This document shows, piece after piece, positions 11,086 through 21,579 of a stretch of 64,000 nucleotides of DNA. Made by a program: the position numbers and the translations under genes. The notes under the pieces are model-generated. The model ran no database searches, had not been told where the DNA came from, and saw only the letters and a list, made by a program, of their open reading frames with translations. The stretch's first letter is position 1; every line of letters starts with the position of its first letter. This stretch comes from Brachypterus glaber (lineage: Eukaryota; Arthropoda; Insecta; Coleoptera; Kateretidae), in NCBI GenBank assembly GCA_958510825.1, contig OY294044.1, positions 44,914,626 through 44,978,625 of the forward strand, given 5' to 3'.

Positions 11086-11679
11086 AAAGAAACTAGGAGA
11101 AAATAGACTCTCGTTTTAATTTATACCTAACTAATTTTTTATTTTCGCTAAAAATCATATAAATGGACGGTACTATCGAATAGTAAAGGAATTTTAGCAT
11201 AAAAAAAAAAACAAAAAATACCCCCAAAAAGCACCGTGTTTGTGTCAAAGAATTTTTGCCTAGGACGTTTTTTGAAAATTTTGAAAAATCGAAACTACCG
11301 TATTACGGCCATTCTAGTAACTGTGGTCACTAGGCTGTCAGAAGTTTGGTACAAGTTTTTTATGTTTTAATTTTTACTTTTTAATTTATATTTTTTAATA
11401 AGCGTTATAGCTTTGTCAGCTTGGCGACGTATATTTGGTTCATAAGTCTCTTTTTGTGGGTTTTGCAGCTTTTTCTGTGTCAAAAGGTCACTAAAAATTA
11501 CATGTCCCAGACCATTTTCAGCTAGTTTAAGAGTAAATTAAAAATACTAAAATAAAGTTTTACCTAAATGAAATATATAGTATATATGTGAATACTTTGG
11601 ACTCGGAACTATCACCCCAGGAGCAAAAAAAAAACAAATAAAAAAAATTAAGGTAATTTTTAAGAAAAAATAAAAATTA

Positions 11680-12335
11680 TTTTTCTAACGTAGACTTTCT
11701 AACGCTGGTTTTAGACTTTTCTGGGAACATATTCGTTAGTTTCACATCTTAGTTGGCAGCGATAGTCTTCTCTTATGATCGGTTTGTAAAGAGTGTTTGA
11801 TTAAAATGCGATTTTTTTATATTTTCACAAAAGCAAAAACTTAATATATGGGAGGATTGGTGTAGTGGACTACCGCGTCGTACTTGGCGAGTTTACTACA
11901 CAAATAGCGTGAGTTCGATTCTCACCGGCGCCGATTTTCCTTTTTGAGTTAATTAATAATTGAAATTTGGCGAAGGTGTAAGTGAAGCGGACACTCCCTA
12001 TAAATTGGTTCGAAAGTCAATTAAAGCCGGTGGTTCCCTCTACTACTAGCCCACACAAGTCCTGGACTTAGGGGATTCTTAATTAAGTAGAATAGTACGA
12101 GGTTTAGCAAAAATGTAAAAAAAATTAACCAACGTGGCTTTATTCTTTGTAAACTTTCTAACGCTAATAACATTTTAATTTGAATTAATAATTATTGATT
12201 AGTTTGATTTTTAATTAGGCATATATTAAAAGAATCTAACCTTAAAATTGCAAACCAATATGATAAAGATATCTGGTAAATATTTTAAAATAACCATAAA
12301 AATCGTAGACTTTTTAACTATTATACCCCTCCAGG
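11680..12335 (-). repeat. Dispersed repeat R1, copy interrupted by a SINE
   Basis: Reverse complement of 1560-1905. Homology covers 11680-11844 and resumes at 12125-12335. The interruption is exactly the SINE described below. Class of the host repeat unknown. Confidence 0.75.
11845..12124 (+). mobile_element. tRNA-derived SINE
   Basis: A pol III A-box-like ttggtgtagtgg (11857-11868) and B-box-like gagttcgattctc (11911-11923) are correctly ordered about 50 bp apart. The T-arm stem gtgag/ctcac is intact, but the 7-bp acceptor stem does not pair, so this is a tRNA-derived head rather than a tRNA gene. A ~200-bp body and an A-rich end (gtaaaaaaaa) follow. It interrupts repeat R1 with TTAA on both sides (11841-11844, 12125-12128); the R1 copy at 1.74 kb lacks it. 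Confidence 0.8.
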
Positions 12336-12842
12336 TTTTGCTCGCTGTGAAGAGTATGATAAGTAAGGCCCACCCTTGAATCCATAAATTAAATTTCAGT
12401 AAAAAATTGATATAAATTATTGGTGATATGATCATAAATCCCGTCGTATAATACCAGTAATAAACATTACATGAGCGAATAAATTAAAGAGTATCCAACG
12501 GGCTGCGCAAATACGAATTTATCGAAAAAGATGAGTTTTATCCGTTTCAATCTTTTTTTTTTATTTATTTTATAGATTTAACGCTAATCCAATTAAAATA
12601 TTCGAATTGGAAAAACAAGGGTTATTTATTTGTTTTTTATCAGACGGAAAATGAACAATTTTAATATGAATTAAAAATAGTTTTGTTACGTCAAGAGCGC
12701 AACTTTATACAGCACACTCTAAAAAAAGAAAGACAAAATTGGCACCCATTCGTACCGGAATTCTGATTTTACCTTTATTGGTACAGGAATTTTACCTGAT
12801 CCCGGTATTTGAAAATATTTTAATAGAATTAGTTTTAATTAC

Positions 12843-13018
12843 TTTTATCCAAAACCTTCATAAAAACACTTGTTTTTAGCATTATTTTAAATATCAAAAG
12901 TTAAGTTTTTTTCACTGTTAACTAAAAAATGTTATGCTCACTCTTTTGCGCAGAAAACCTCTATTTTAAATATAAAAAGTTTTTTCCACTAGTGACTAAA
13001 AAATGTTTTGCTCACTCG
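12843..13018. repeat. Dispersed repeat R2, copy 2 (inverted)
   Basis: Reverse complement of 7098-7290, including ttttttccactagtgactaaa and the ctcactcttttgcgcagaaa-like block. Confidence 0.7.
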
Positions 13019-13019
13019 G

Positions 13020-13583
13020 CGTATTAAGAAAACTATTTTCAAATACAATACAATACATGTGAGGCATGGTACTGCCTTTCAAATCACTGCGACCAATGAG
13101 ATCTATTGTGAATCCCCTTTGCAATTTAGTCCACATCAAACTTTAGGCTTTCAAAGAAGCCTAAGAGTTTTTTGGGGGCTACTTGGGATATATCTGCAGG
13201 TCTTGGGTATACCTGTTCTAGATATTGCGAGCAATGGCTTTCCAGAAGCACATAATGTGTTCGGCCGTTTCTGGTGCTTCTGAGCATAGACGGCAAGTGT
13301 CGATTTCAGATTTTCCCATTTTTTTAAGATGATATCTTAACGGACAGTGTCCGGTTAACAGCCCTGTATAGGTCTTTAGGTCCACCTTGCTGAGATCGAG
13401 TAACTTTCTTGTTCGTTTAGGTTCATATTTTATGAATATTTTGGCTTGTTTTAAGTTTTGGTCTTTCCAATATCGAGTTTTGATTTTGGTTTCCCATCTC
13501 TTAATTGCCTCTACCTGATGGCTTTTGTTAAAGCCACAGAAAGGTTCAGGGCCAATAAATTGAGCGCATGCTCCCTCTCTCAA
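13020..13583 (-). pseudogene. C-terminal (RNase H and tail) fragment of a non-LTR retrotransposon
   Basis: The 121-residue minus-strand frame contains an RTRKLLDLSKVDLKTYTGLL-like helix, the block GHCPLRYHLKKMG and a Cys-x2-Cys...His-x3-Cys zinc motif (CRLCSEAPETAEHIMC). This arrangement is typical of the region after RNase H in Jockey/I-group insect elements. After the stop near 13218 the homology-like tail continues in shifted frames (KGIHNRSHWSQ) to about 13020, so at least one frameshift and stops break it. There is no RT or EN upstream: a 5'-truncated dead copy. Confidence 0.7.
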
Positions 13584-13628
13584 GATATTTTCAAATAAAT
13601 AGTCATATATAAATACACAAGAGGCTGA

Positions 13629-13744
13629 GAATTATGCGGGAAAAATTCACTGTTTTCATGTTTGCTGTCTGGAAATAATTCCTACCTAATTATTTCCTTT
13701 GACAGCAAATTTGATTGAAAACTGTGAATTTTTCCCGATAATTC
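13629..13744. mobile_element. Hairpin MITE, 116 bp
   Basis: Arms 13629-13680 and 13688-13744 are reverse complements (gaattatgcgggaaaaattc / gaatttttcccgataattc, tttgctgtctggaaataatt / aattatttcctttgacagca) around a 7-bp loop. No coding capacity. Confidence 0.85.
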
Positions 13745-13921
13745 GAAGAATCGTCTGTAATTCAGAAGATTATTTTTTAACGATTTATACGTTAAACCAA
13801 CTTTTATATTTTTTTCATCGCAAAATGATATAAATTGTTTTATCCACGGCCGTGATTAATAGGCCTATTAATTCGGGTCTGTAAAAATAAATCGTTTAAA
13901 ATTTAAAACGACCATGGATAA

Positions 13922-14054
13922 AGTATAGTATTCTACTCGCGTATAATAGCTATTAATCATTGGGGTGATTAGGTCACTCGCCTTTCGGCTCGTGTCCCAA
14001 AATTTACCCTCATTGATTAATAGCAATTATTATACGCTCATTGAATAATATACT
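13922..14054. mobile_element. Hairpin MITE, ~133 bp
   Basis: Arms 13922-13966 and 14006-14054 pair (cgtataatagctattaatca / tgattaatagcaattattat). The unpaired centre contains cactcgcctttcggctcgtg. Confidence 0.75.
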
Positions 14055-14291
14055 ATTATAACATATCTTAATATTTTTACAGGAATATTCTTTAATTTGG
14101 TTAATTTAATTCCTTTCTCAATTGTTAAACTAAAACCTTTTTTGTCCATTTTTAAATTGCAAATTATGGTTTTGTCATTAGTTCAGTCAGTAACTGTTAC
14201 TGGTTAATCATTACATTTTATAAAAAGAATATTTTTTGGTATTTTTTGGTAAATAATAAAGTAATAACAATAATTATAATTAGTAATATAC

Positions 14292-14473
14292 AGTGCGGTC
14301 AAACAGTCACCCCCCCTCTTAACTTTTGAACGAGTTGAGATATCGGTTTCAAATTTAGAACTCTCAAATATGACAACTTAAACTATCTTTAGGCATATAT
14401 TTGATACTTTTATCTCTTAAAATGTGGGCAGGGGGACATGGGGGGAAATTTTTTTAAATGGAAAGGGGTGTCG
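14292..14473 (+). mobile_element. Possible DNA-transposon end running into the gap
   Basis: The sequence starts cagtgcggtcaaacagtcac preceded by TA (14290-14291), a Tc1/mariner-like tip. The other end is lost in the N run. No coding frame; frames in this stretch are produced by the N gap. Confidence 0.4.
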
Positions 14474-14673
14474 NNNNNNNNNNNNNNNNNNNNNNNNNNN
14501 NNNNNNNNNNNNNNNNNNNNNNNNNNNNNNNNNNNNNNNNNNNNNNNNNNNNNNNNNNNNNNNNNNNNNNNNNNNNNNNNNNNNNNNNNNNNNNNNNNNN
14601 NNNNNNNNNNNNNNNNNNNNNNNNNNNNNNNNNNNNNNNNNNNNNNNNNNNNNNNNNNNNNNNNNNNNNNNNN
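14474..14673. other. Assembly gap (200 N)
   Basis: Exactly 200 N. Apparent open frames across it are artefacts. Confidence 0.99.
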
Positions 14674-14975
14674 CCAACAAAATTTATGTTTAAGAATTTT
14701 ACAATTTCGATAAAAAATTATTATTTATTGATTAATTTTACGTAAAAAACATATTGGACCTTTTGATCAAAGGTCAATAGTTTTCGAGAAAAATAGGTTT
14801 AAACATATCTCTGCAAGTTCCACTAAGAAAAAAACTGCTGGATTCAGCGACCCAAAATTAGTATAAACCTATGTCTGGAATCTCAGTTAGAGAAATCTTC
14901 AGATTTGTCGACCAGTGTAATTTTTTAATTTTGATTTATCAAAACTCCAATATGAGAATGTTACAGTTAAATCCA

Positions 14976-15175
14976 GAAAATGCTAAAAACATGTTAGCGG
15001 GTTTCCATTTCCCTAGATTTTAAATTATGTCTCCACTCTTATTCTTGACAGAAAACGTCACATTAAGGTACTCTAGAAGAGACACATATCGGGAAAAGGC
15101 TAAAAACACGTTTTCTGGTTTCCCATTTCACTAGAATTTTTTGTCTCCAATCTTTTTCTGGACATAAAACTATGT
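14976..15175. repeat. Two-copy ~117-bp tandem repeat
   Basis: gaaaatgctaaaaacatgtt (about 14977) and gaaaaggctaaaaacacgtt (about 15093) are each followed by a ggtttcc-atttc-actag block, a tgtctcca block and a ctttttctggacataaaac-like end. Confidence 0.65.
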
Positions 15176-15299
15176 TTGCGCCAGGTAATTTATTTTTAGT
15201 ATAGACCTAATGGGAATGTTGATTTTCGAACATTTGTATTTATTATGGAGAATAGAAGGTCATTAATTAGAACACGATGCTTTTTCCCTGCATGCTATA

Positions 15300-15710
15300 C
15301 TTTTTAAAAACTACTCATGTTTTTTGTTGCTTAGTTAACACCAATGCTGTCCAGTTGTTCAATTACAATAACAACAAATACGCAACCATTCATACATGGC
15401 GCCAGTCTAGTTGGCTATGATGATTGATACTGTTGTCTGATTTGTCACCGTTTTCCGCCTCCAGGATTTTCAGCCACCGCCGAACACTAGTCAGCACGTG
15501 CTGCCAGCAGGGTAACTGACCCTGTTGGCGGTTGGGTATAATTGACATGTGGCTTTCTCTCTGGAGGCAACACCTTGAGGTCTAGTAAAGATAAATTATG
15601 TACCACAATTAGTGGCAAAAGTAAGGTCTCCAGTAAATGTCTAAAAGGGTTTGGTGATATAATAACTATAAATCAATAATTATAATGAACATTATTATTA
15701 TTATTATTAC
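15300..15710 (+). mobile_element. Probable retroposon 3' end with (ATT)n tail
   Basis: A GC-richer block (15430-15600) is followed by AT-rich sequence ending in (ATT)n at about 15690-15708, immediately before unrelated repeat. CR1-like elements in this same window end in (ATT)n, so a truncated non-LTR 3' end or a SINE using such a tail is plausible. No coding domain is visible. Confidence 0.4.
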
Positions 15711-15729
15711 ATCGGCACTTAGTGCCACT

Positions 15730-15846
15730 AAGATTGCCGATGTATTGAAATCTTCGCCGAAAAGTCAAAATCTTTGACCACGTTTTTTTCACATTTCTCG
15801 ACGTTTTATGCCATTCTGAGTCGAAATCAGTAAAAAAAAAAATTGC

Positions 15847-15895
<49 letters not shown>

Positions 15896-15960
15896 CCTGT
15901 CTGTCTGCCTGGGTGTCTGGGTGTAAACTCTCGAACTCCATTTCTACATGAGATATCGAC
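15730..15960 (+). repeat. Dispersed repeat with (GTCT)n microsatellite
   Basis: Same block order as 7575-7790. The tctg run is expanded to about 70 bp (15847-15917), interrupted by tttg and gcct variants. Confidence 0.75.
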
Positions 15961-18284
15961 TTGCGGTTTTTTGCATATTCTTTCTTATCGTATTCCAAAG
16001 AGCTGATTAGATTTTGGGGGTAAACGATTGGGGGTAAGGGGGTAAAAATAGGGTAAAACTCCTATTTTTAGCATTTTTTGTTTATAATTAAGGCAATTAT
16101 TAATGTATTTGGTTAATTTAGCATTTATATAAAAAATAATTTTAAATTGGTTAAAATATGTTATAAACAACGTTTTCCTAAAACGCATTGTTTTAGAGAT
16201 ATTGGCGTTTAAAGCAGTAAAAGGTTTTTTAGCATATCTCACATATTTATAACCTGATTTCAAAAAATTATATTTTAAATAAAAGCTCTTTTTAAGCCCT
16301 ATAAAAAATGTTATATAGAGTTTTTTGCTAGAATATAATGTTTTAAAGATACAGAATTTAAAATCAAACAAAACACCTAGTTTGAAATTTGCAAACAAGA
16401 TGGCTCTAGTGTACAATAGTGACGATGTTTTGACAGGGTGCTTGCAACGTTTCATCTAGTTATTATTGAAGAAGCGATAAAAAAACAATAATTATTATTG
16501 TTTACTTCTACATTGAATCTTCAACTTTTAAGCTTTATGTATAGACCTAAGAAAGTTTTTGTGCACAATTTATTTAAAAGTATACTTTAATAACCTAACT
16601 ATACTTTATTTTAGTAGGAACGAGAATTTTACCATACACAAGAATGTTTCCTGTAAAATTTTAAGTTTCGAGAGCCCGAGGAGAGAAGAAATCTGCCACC
16701 GCAAAAATAAGGAGTTTTATATATTTGATTTGGGGATCAAAACCAAATTTTTTTATCGAGGTTTTAATGAAATTAATAATACACACTTCTTAATAAGGTT
16801 TTTACTAGTAAAAAATAAGATTCTATCGAAAATGTAAACATTCGTAAATAATGATTTCTAAACGCATTTATTAGCGCAAAGATTTCATTACAAAAATTAA
16901 CATTGAAATATTAGAATATAACCTGTTGTTAAACAACACCTTATCCTTGCAAGGTTACAAATCTTAATGACAAAGCGACACGTATCAATTGGATAAAATG
17001 TTGTACAAAACACCAAACTATGACCACTATAATAAATCATTGGTTTTTTATTTCGTTGTTTCTGTGTGTATTGTCATAAAATATTACTGATCATGATACA
17101 TTTATTATTTAAAAACAACTGCGAATATATAAATACGACCATATCTCGTTTATTGACAACAAGAACAATGGGTATATAAATGCAGAAGCAATATCATCTT
17201 CATATGGCTCTGACCACCGGGAGTATTGTCATTTAATATGCCGGTATTTATACCACCGGTATATGACAAGAAAACATAGTAGGCCTATTGTATTTGATAT
17301 CTGGGAGATTTGCATAAGGAAAATAATTTTCTTTGGTAAATCATATGGTACGCAAGTTAGAGCCACATTTAGAAAAGTATTAATGTGCTATTTAAATTTA
17401 AAAAATTATAATTGTCGGACATACAAAGTTTCAAATAAATTTTCGAAAGGGAAACTTCTATAAGAGTTACTCTTACGACAGAAACTCAAATTTGTATAAA
17501 TTTTCGTGAAACTCATAAATTAAATTGAAATTTTTTGAATTATTCATAAAAAACTATTAAAATTAGTAAGCATAATCATAATCATAAGAGACCATTTTTG
17601 TAGAGCAGTTAATTTCCTACAAAACTATGAATTGCGCAATTCATAACAATTTTTTGTAAGCGAGTTATAAAATTCATAAGCAAAACAGAAATGTCTCTTA
17701 AAATAATCAAACTTTAACCTTTGATATCTTTTAAACGGTGAGGTTTACGAAAAAATTGTAAGAGACCTTTTTTGTAGAATGTTCGATTTCCTACAAAAAT
17801 ATGAGGAGATATACTTTTTAACGAACAGTTGTCAAAGAGATATGAATTTTTGTTTCTAATACTGAGGAAAACATAGAAAATTGTAAAGCGGAGAACCTTT
17901 TTATCAAAATTAAGAGCTCATATTTGGTGAGAATTTTCTAGAGGTGTCTAGCAACCAATTTTTCAGAGTATAAAGTAAAAAAAAATATTCGGTTTTTTTG
18001 ACCCACCCTAATATACATGCGGATATATAGTTTGATTTTTCACAATATGGTTATTTCGCGTATTTAACTTTACCAGTTGTACCAACATAATAAACAGAAG
18101 GTATTATGAATGAGTGTATGTTGTTTTTTTATATTTCTTTATTTCAGTTTACAATAATTTACATTTTTTACATTTTTTAAGCTATATAGCTAATACAATA
18201 CTTAAAGAATATTACATTTTCTATATATTATTACATTTTCCTTCTGTCCTTCCTTTTACATTGTACTTTAATTTTTTACATATA
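15961..18284. other. No gene recognised; one ~175-bp tandem duplication
   Basis: AT-rich. The block aagagaccatttttgtagag (17585) recurs as aagagaccttttttgtagaa (17759), both followed by a atttcctacaaaa block, indicating an old tandem duplication. The frame at 15985-16455 (156 codons, minus) is rich in Lys, Asn, Phe and Ile and shows no motif; I treat it as chance. Confidence 0.5.
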
Positions 18285-18709
18285 CACGGAAAAAAAAAAT
18301 TATAGCTAGGAGCGCTATAACACACATACCAAGCAAATTATAATCGCTTATTATATAAATACAAGGCTTTCTCTTACAATTATGGCAGTCGGTGTAAAAA
18401 TTTATATGAAATACTTTAATTGTTTAGTGAATAATAAAATATAACAAATAGTATGGCATTTATAGCTTAAATAGATTTAATTATTGTCCGTGCTAATAAT
18501 TTTTATAATATAATAAAATTTCTGTAAATTTATAATAGTGCCTGTAATAAATATAATCGTGTCTGTAATATATATAATCGTTTCCAATTTATTTTTAACA
18601 TTATTAGTTATTGTGTCCCTTATAATCTATAGCTTAAATCACTATAATTTGCCACTGTTACCAAATATCTTATAATGTATAGCGCAGAGCCCACTAATTT
18701 CTTTCCGTG
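18285..18709. mobile_element. MITE, CACGGAAAAAAA ends, TA target duplication
   Basis: The left tip cacggaaaaaaaaaa and the right tip ctttccgtg are bordered by TA (18283-18284, 18710-18711). 425 bp with no coding frame. It resembles the CACTGAAAAAA element at 3188-3609 in tip sequence, length and target, so the two may be one superfamily. Confidence 0.7.
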
Positions 18710-18764
18710 TAGGCATATATACATATTCGACTACGAACCCGCCAAATTCACATCACAATCCTCA

Positions 18765-19373
18765 TCACAGTCCAAACATTTTACCCGAAAAATATACAAC
18801 ATCACCCCCCTTTATCACATTCTCCCCCTCCCGTTTCAAAAACTGAACATATTGTTCTTTTGCTCCCCTTATTTCTAAATCAAAATATATCATGAAACTA
18901 ATTAGCCATAACCAAGCATTTCTTTTATCCTCATCTGTAATTTTTTTTTCTAATATAGCATAAATATTATTTTCTAACGTAATTTTAAGGTGCCGACTTG
19001 AAAATTCATTCACATAATCCCATATATCTTTGGAATGTCCACAGTAATTAAATTTATGCATAATAGTATCTATTTTGTTACAGGTCTTGCATAGATCGGA
19101 TTGAGATATATTGTGTCGTTTCAGTTTTTCTTGCGTTAGAATCGACTCATTTATTACCCTGTACAAACATGATCTCCAGTCTGTTTTTATAAAATCCTTA
19201 TTTAAAACTTGCCAGATATTTTCCCAGTTAAAATGGGGATACTTAATTTGTATACTTGGAGTGCAACCGTTTTCTTTCATGATACAATTGTACAAATCTT
19301 TAACCTTAACTTTTTCAGTTATTTCTAGATTTAAAGATAAAATAATTTCATGTATTTTTTTAAAACTAAACAA
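18765..19373 (-). pseudogene. L1/Tx1-like C-terminal zinc-binding (zf-RVT) fragment
   Basis: About 200 residues. The central part carries a WRSCLYRVINESILTQEKL block followed by Cys-x2-Cys and His-x4-Cys (DLCKTCN...MHKFNYC) and then IWDYVN. This layout is the zf-RVT module that follows reverse transcriptase in L1/Tx1- and R-type non-LTR elements. No RT domain remains upstream on the minus strand; the sequence changes character at about 19375, so the copy is 5'-truncated. The reading frame starts without ATG, which agrees with truncation. Clade assignment is by pattern only. Confidence 0.6.
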
Positions 19374-19516
19374 ACAGTTGGTTTGGACTTTTTTGGACTT
19401 TTGGGACTTTTTGGACAGTTGATATAACTGGTGAAATTAAATACGCGGAATGCCGGTATCGTAAAAAAAACTATACAAACTTTTAAGGCACTCAATCTAA
19501 ACATTACTACTTCTCT

Positions 19517-19760
19517 GTGTGTTTTTGTCTGTGCAGCTTTTTCTCGAAAATCCCTTTTCAATGTCTGACCTCGAAAGCTTCAAACGACATGACATTAAGT
19601 AATTCAGCAACCTGTTGGACTTCGGAACTGATCAGCTGGCAGAAACGGAGGTTGCATGTCTGCCCGGAGCGTGCCGGCAAAGCGTCTTTACGTGGATGGG
19701 AGATTCGAGCGTCCCCAGGCGTCATTTTCACCAAAGTCGTCGGTTTTTTGTAGTTTTGCG
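19517..19760. other. GC-richer patch of unknown origin
   Basis: This stretch is clearly richer in GC than its surroundings and is open on both strands: plus 19517-19753, and minus with a frame reading TPGDARISHPRKDALPARSG. I recognise neither product. It could be a decayed transposon or host exon piece. Confidence 0.3.
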
Positions 19761-20029
19761 GATTCGGAAATCGCGTTAAATTTGGTAAGATTTGTGCCCT
19801 TTATCGATGGTATTTGATCCGCATTTTCCTACTGGATCAATTGAAGGGTTATTTAAAGCTTTTTTTTTACTTGAAAGTTTTCTTGAACAGGTTAAATACA
19901 ATAGTGTTTAGGATAATAAAACAGTTATTTAGGAAACAGAATAAACAGACGCGAGTTATTAAGATTCGTATAGTGGAGACACTAGTAAGCTATAACACAA
20001 TGACAAGTCAAATCAGACAACATTTTGTG

Positions 20030-20706
20030 TATAGTGTATTCTATACCTAGTACGGAATAGACAATATTCCGCGTGAGCGGAATGTTTGTCATACGAGCCA
20101 GCAGGCGAGTATGACGGTCCCGCTTGAGCGGAATGACTATTCCATACGTGTTGTAGACTATACTTTTTCTTCGATTGCAAATATGAAACACTGAATGGCT
20201 TTAAACTGCGGACAAGGTTAAAAACCATGTTTTTTGTGACTCGACATTGTAAATGCAATAAAACACATATTTTTAAATAAAGCAATTAATGTTATTTAAT
20301 AATGTTATCAAATCAGTACTGAAAAAAGATTTTTATTTAATTTTAGCACTTATTTACAAATTATTATGCAAAAATTGAAGGTTATGTCAGATTGTTGTGA
20401 CAGATAGCAGTTTAAATTGATAAAAAACTGCTCAAATATTAGGAAAAACTAATAAACTTTATGTAATTTTAACGCAAAACTTTAAATTGCATTAAATTAT
20501 TCAATATTTCATGGTAAAATATATATATATTTTTGCTAATTTTGCTACAGTTTTCTTTAGTTTTATAAACAAGAGATGGCACTACATGTGCTCATTCTAA
20601 CATTTGATACGGAATATTCATACCATATCTAGAGCTAGAATGGATTCATTCTGTGTTTGAAAAGTGTGTGTATTTGCTTACATTCTAAAGCAGTCGTAGA
20701 AAAATA
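20030..20706. repeat. Long direct repeat R3, copy 1
   Basis: Nearly identical to 45574-46256. Shared blocks include ccatacgtgttgtagactat, actgcggacaaggttaaaaa, tgttgtgacagatagcag and gagatggcactacatgtgct. Copy 1 carries an extra ~95-bp palindrome (20061-20143) absent from copy 2. Minus-strand frames in both copies share LHLQCRVTKN and FNLVRSLKP but also diverge, so coding is doubtful. Class unknown, probably a non-autonomous transposable element. Confidence 0.8.
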
Positions 20707-20825
20707 TTTTTCTGTTTTTTTTTTTACTTTATCTTCCGCACTCTAAATGTTTCTGTTTTGACTATTTGCGATTCTAATTTAGAAACATGTCATTTTATAG
20801 GTAAAGTTACATTGGACAGAGAATT

Positions 20826-21068
20826 GTGGAAAAAAGTATCTCATGGAAAAGGTACCTAGAAGGAAACGATGAATTGTTGGGTCACAGACTAAGACATGAG
20901 AGCTTACTAAAAGATATTTTAAAGAGCGAACTAGGAGTTAAACGATACGTAAGCAGGCCTAGTTATAAATACTGCTCACAAATAACGACGAATGCAGGGT
21001 GTAGAAGTTTAAAATTAATGAAACAATTGGCTAGAAATAAGACTGGATGTAGTCTCGGGACTCACTGA
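20826..21068 (+). other. Open frame of unknown identity
   Basis: An 80-codon frame (MEKSISWKRYLEGNDELLGH...) lies just upstream of the hammerhead-like repeats. Composition is somewhat more balanced than its surroundings. I see no motif and cannot link it to a family; a decayed element terminus is possible. Confidence 0.2.
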
Positions 21069-21094
21069 CTTTTTGTGTTTTGAGCCATTAATAC

Positions 21095-21240
21095 AGAATA
21101 AAGTCAAAAACTGTTTTCTTAATCAGATATGACTGTTGGTATTGAAGAGGGCCAGCAGCCCGAAACTGTCAGTTTACCAATATCACTCTATACGATGATT
21201 AAAAAATAGATTGATGGAATAATAAATTAATATTTTTATA
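21095..21240 (+). repeat. Terminal-repeat-like unit with hammerhead motif, copy 1
   Basis: Direct repeat of 21428-21570, about 333 bp apart, sharing gttttcttaat, the hammerhead core, aatatcactct and acgatgatt. Two direct copies of a hammerhead-bearing segment are what PLE pseudo-LTRs look like, but no PLE protein remnant lies between them. Confidence 0.6.
21142..21172 (+). ncRNA. Hammerhead-like motif, degenerate
   Basis: TTGAAGA (21142-21148; the first C of the core has become T), stem II GGGC/GCCC with loop cagca (21149-21161), GAAA (21162-21165), CTGTC. The C3 change should abolish cleavage. Confidence 0.45.
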
Positions 21241-21427
21241 ATTTTGTTTAAAATTAAAAATTTCTGTCTAACCACACGTTAGTTGTACTATGTGCTTATG
21301 ACACACAAGTCTTCAACTTTTTACCATTCAAAGTCTCCAGACTAGGAGAAGTATGAGAAGTACATCTTGCAATAGTTGGCGCATAAGTATACATCAGTCT
21401 ATAATCGAATCTAATGACTTTACTTCT

Positions 21428-21570
21428 TTTGCGAATATAGTCAAAAAGTGTTTTCTTAATTATATGAATGACTCTTGGTACTGAAGACGACCAGCAGCTC
21501 GAAACTGTCAATGTACTAATATCACTCTGTACGATGATTATAAAATAGATTAATAGAATAATAAATTAAT
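21428..21570 (+). repeat. Terminal-repeat-like unit with hammerhead motif, copy 2
   Basis: Second direct copy of 21095-21240. Confidence 0.6.
21481..21510 (+). ncRNA. Hammerhead-like motif, degenerate
   Basis: CTGAAGA (21481-21487), stem II weakened (gacc/gctc), GAAA (21501-21504), CTGTC. The core bases are intact but stem II has a mismatch. Confidence 0.45.
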
Positions 21571-21579
21571 ACAGATACA

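Larger units (their letters stand above)
10917..11134. repeat. Near-perfect palindrome, ~100-bp arms, 17-bp spacer
   Basis: Arms 10917-11016 and 11034-11134 are reverse complements apart from a few changes (for example cttcgaaac versus ctccgaaac). Each arm carries a hammerhead-like core, so the two ribozyme motifs point toward opposite strands. The structure looks like two head-to-head PLE terminal fragments, an arrangement also seen intact at 55.8-60.7 kb. Confidence 0.9.
10325..11245. mobile_element. Fold-back element enclosing a hammerhead palindrome
   Basis: Outer arms 10331-10446 and 11140-11238 are reverse complements (gcacggtgcctttttggggg / cccccaaaaagcaccgtg, and tagtaccgtccatttatatg / catataaatggacggtacta). 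The interior contains a 187-bp direct repeat and the palindrome at 10917-11134. No transposase. The palindrome appears to sit inside the fold-back as a separate insertion or capture. Confidence 0.8.

Noticed and set aside
11845..11935. tRNA gene
   Set aside because: A and B boxes and the T arm are present, but the acceptor stem does not pair and the sequence continues as a SINE body; the empty site at 1.74 kb shows that it is an insertion.
14417..14745. Four overlapping open frames at 14417-14745
   Set aside because: They are composed of X residues across the 200-N gap and have no real coding content.
15789..15998. Frame with repeated RQTD residues
   Set aside because: It is the translation of the (GTCT)n microsatellite.
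15985..16455. 156-codon minus-strand ORF as a host gene
   Set aside because: Low-complexity Lys/Asn/Phe/Ile composition expected from AT-rich DNA; no motif, no neighbouring exon or signal.
20013..20285. Minus-strand ORF in R3 as a conserved protein
   Set aside because: Only part of the translation is shared with copy 2, and the rest is disrupted by the palindrome or microsatellite; the similarity is explained by DNA repeat identity.
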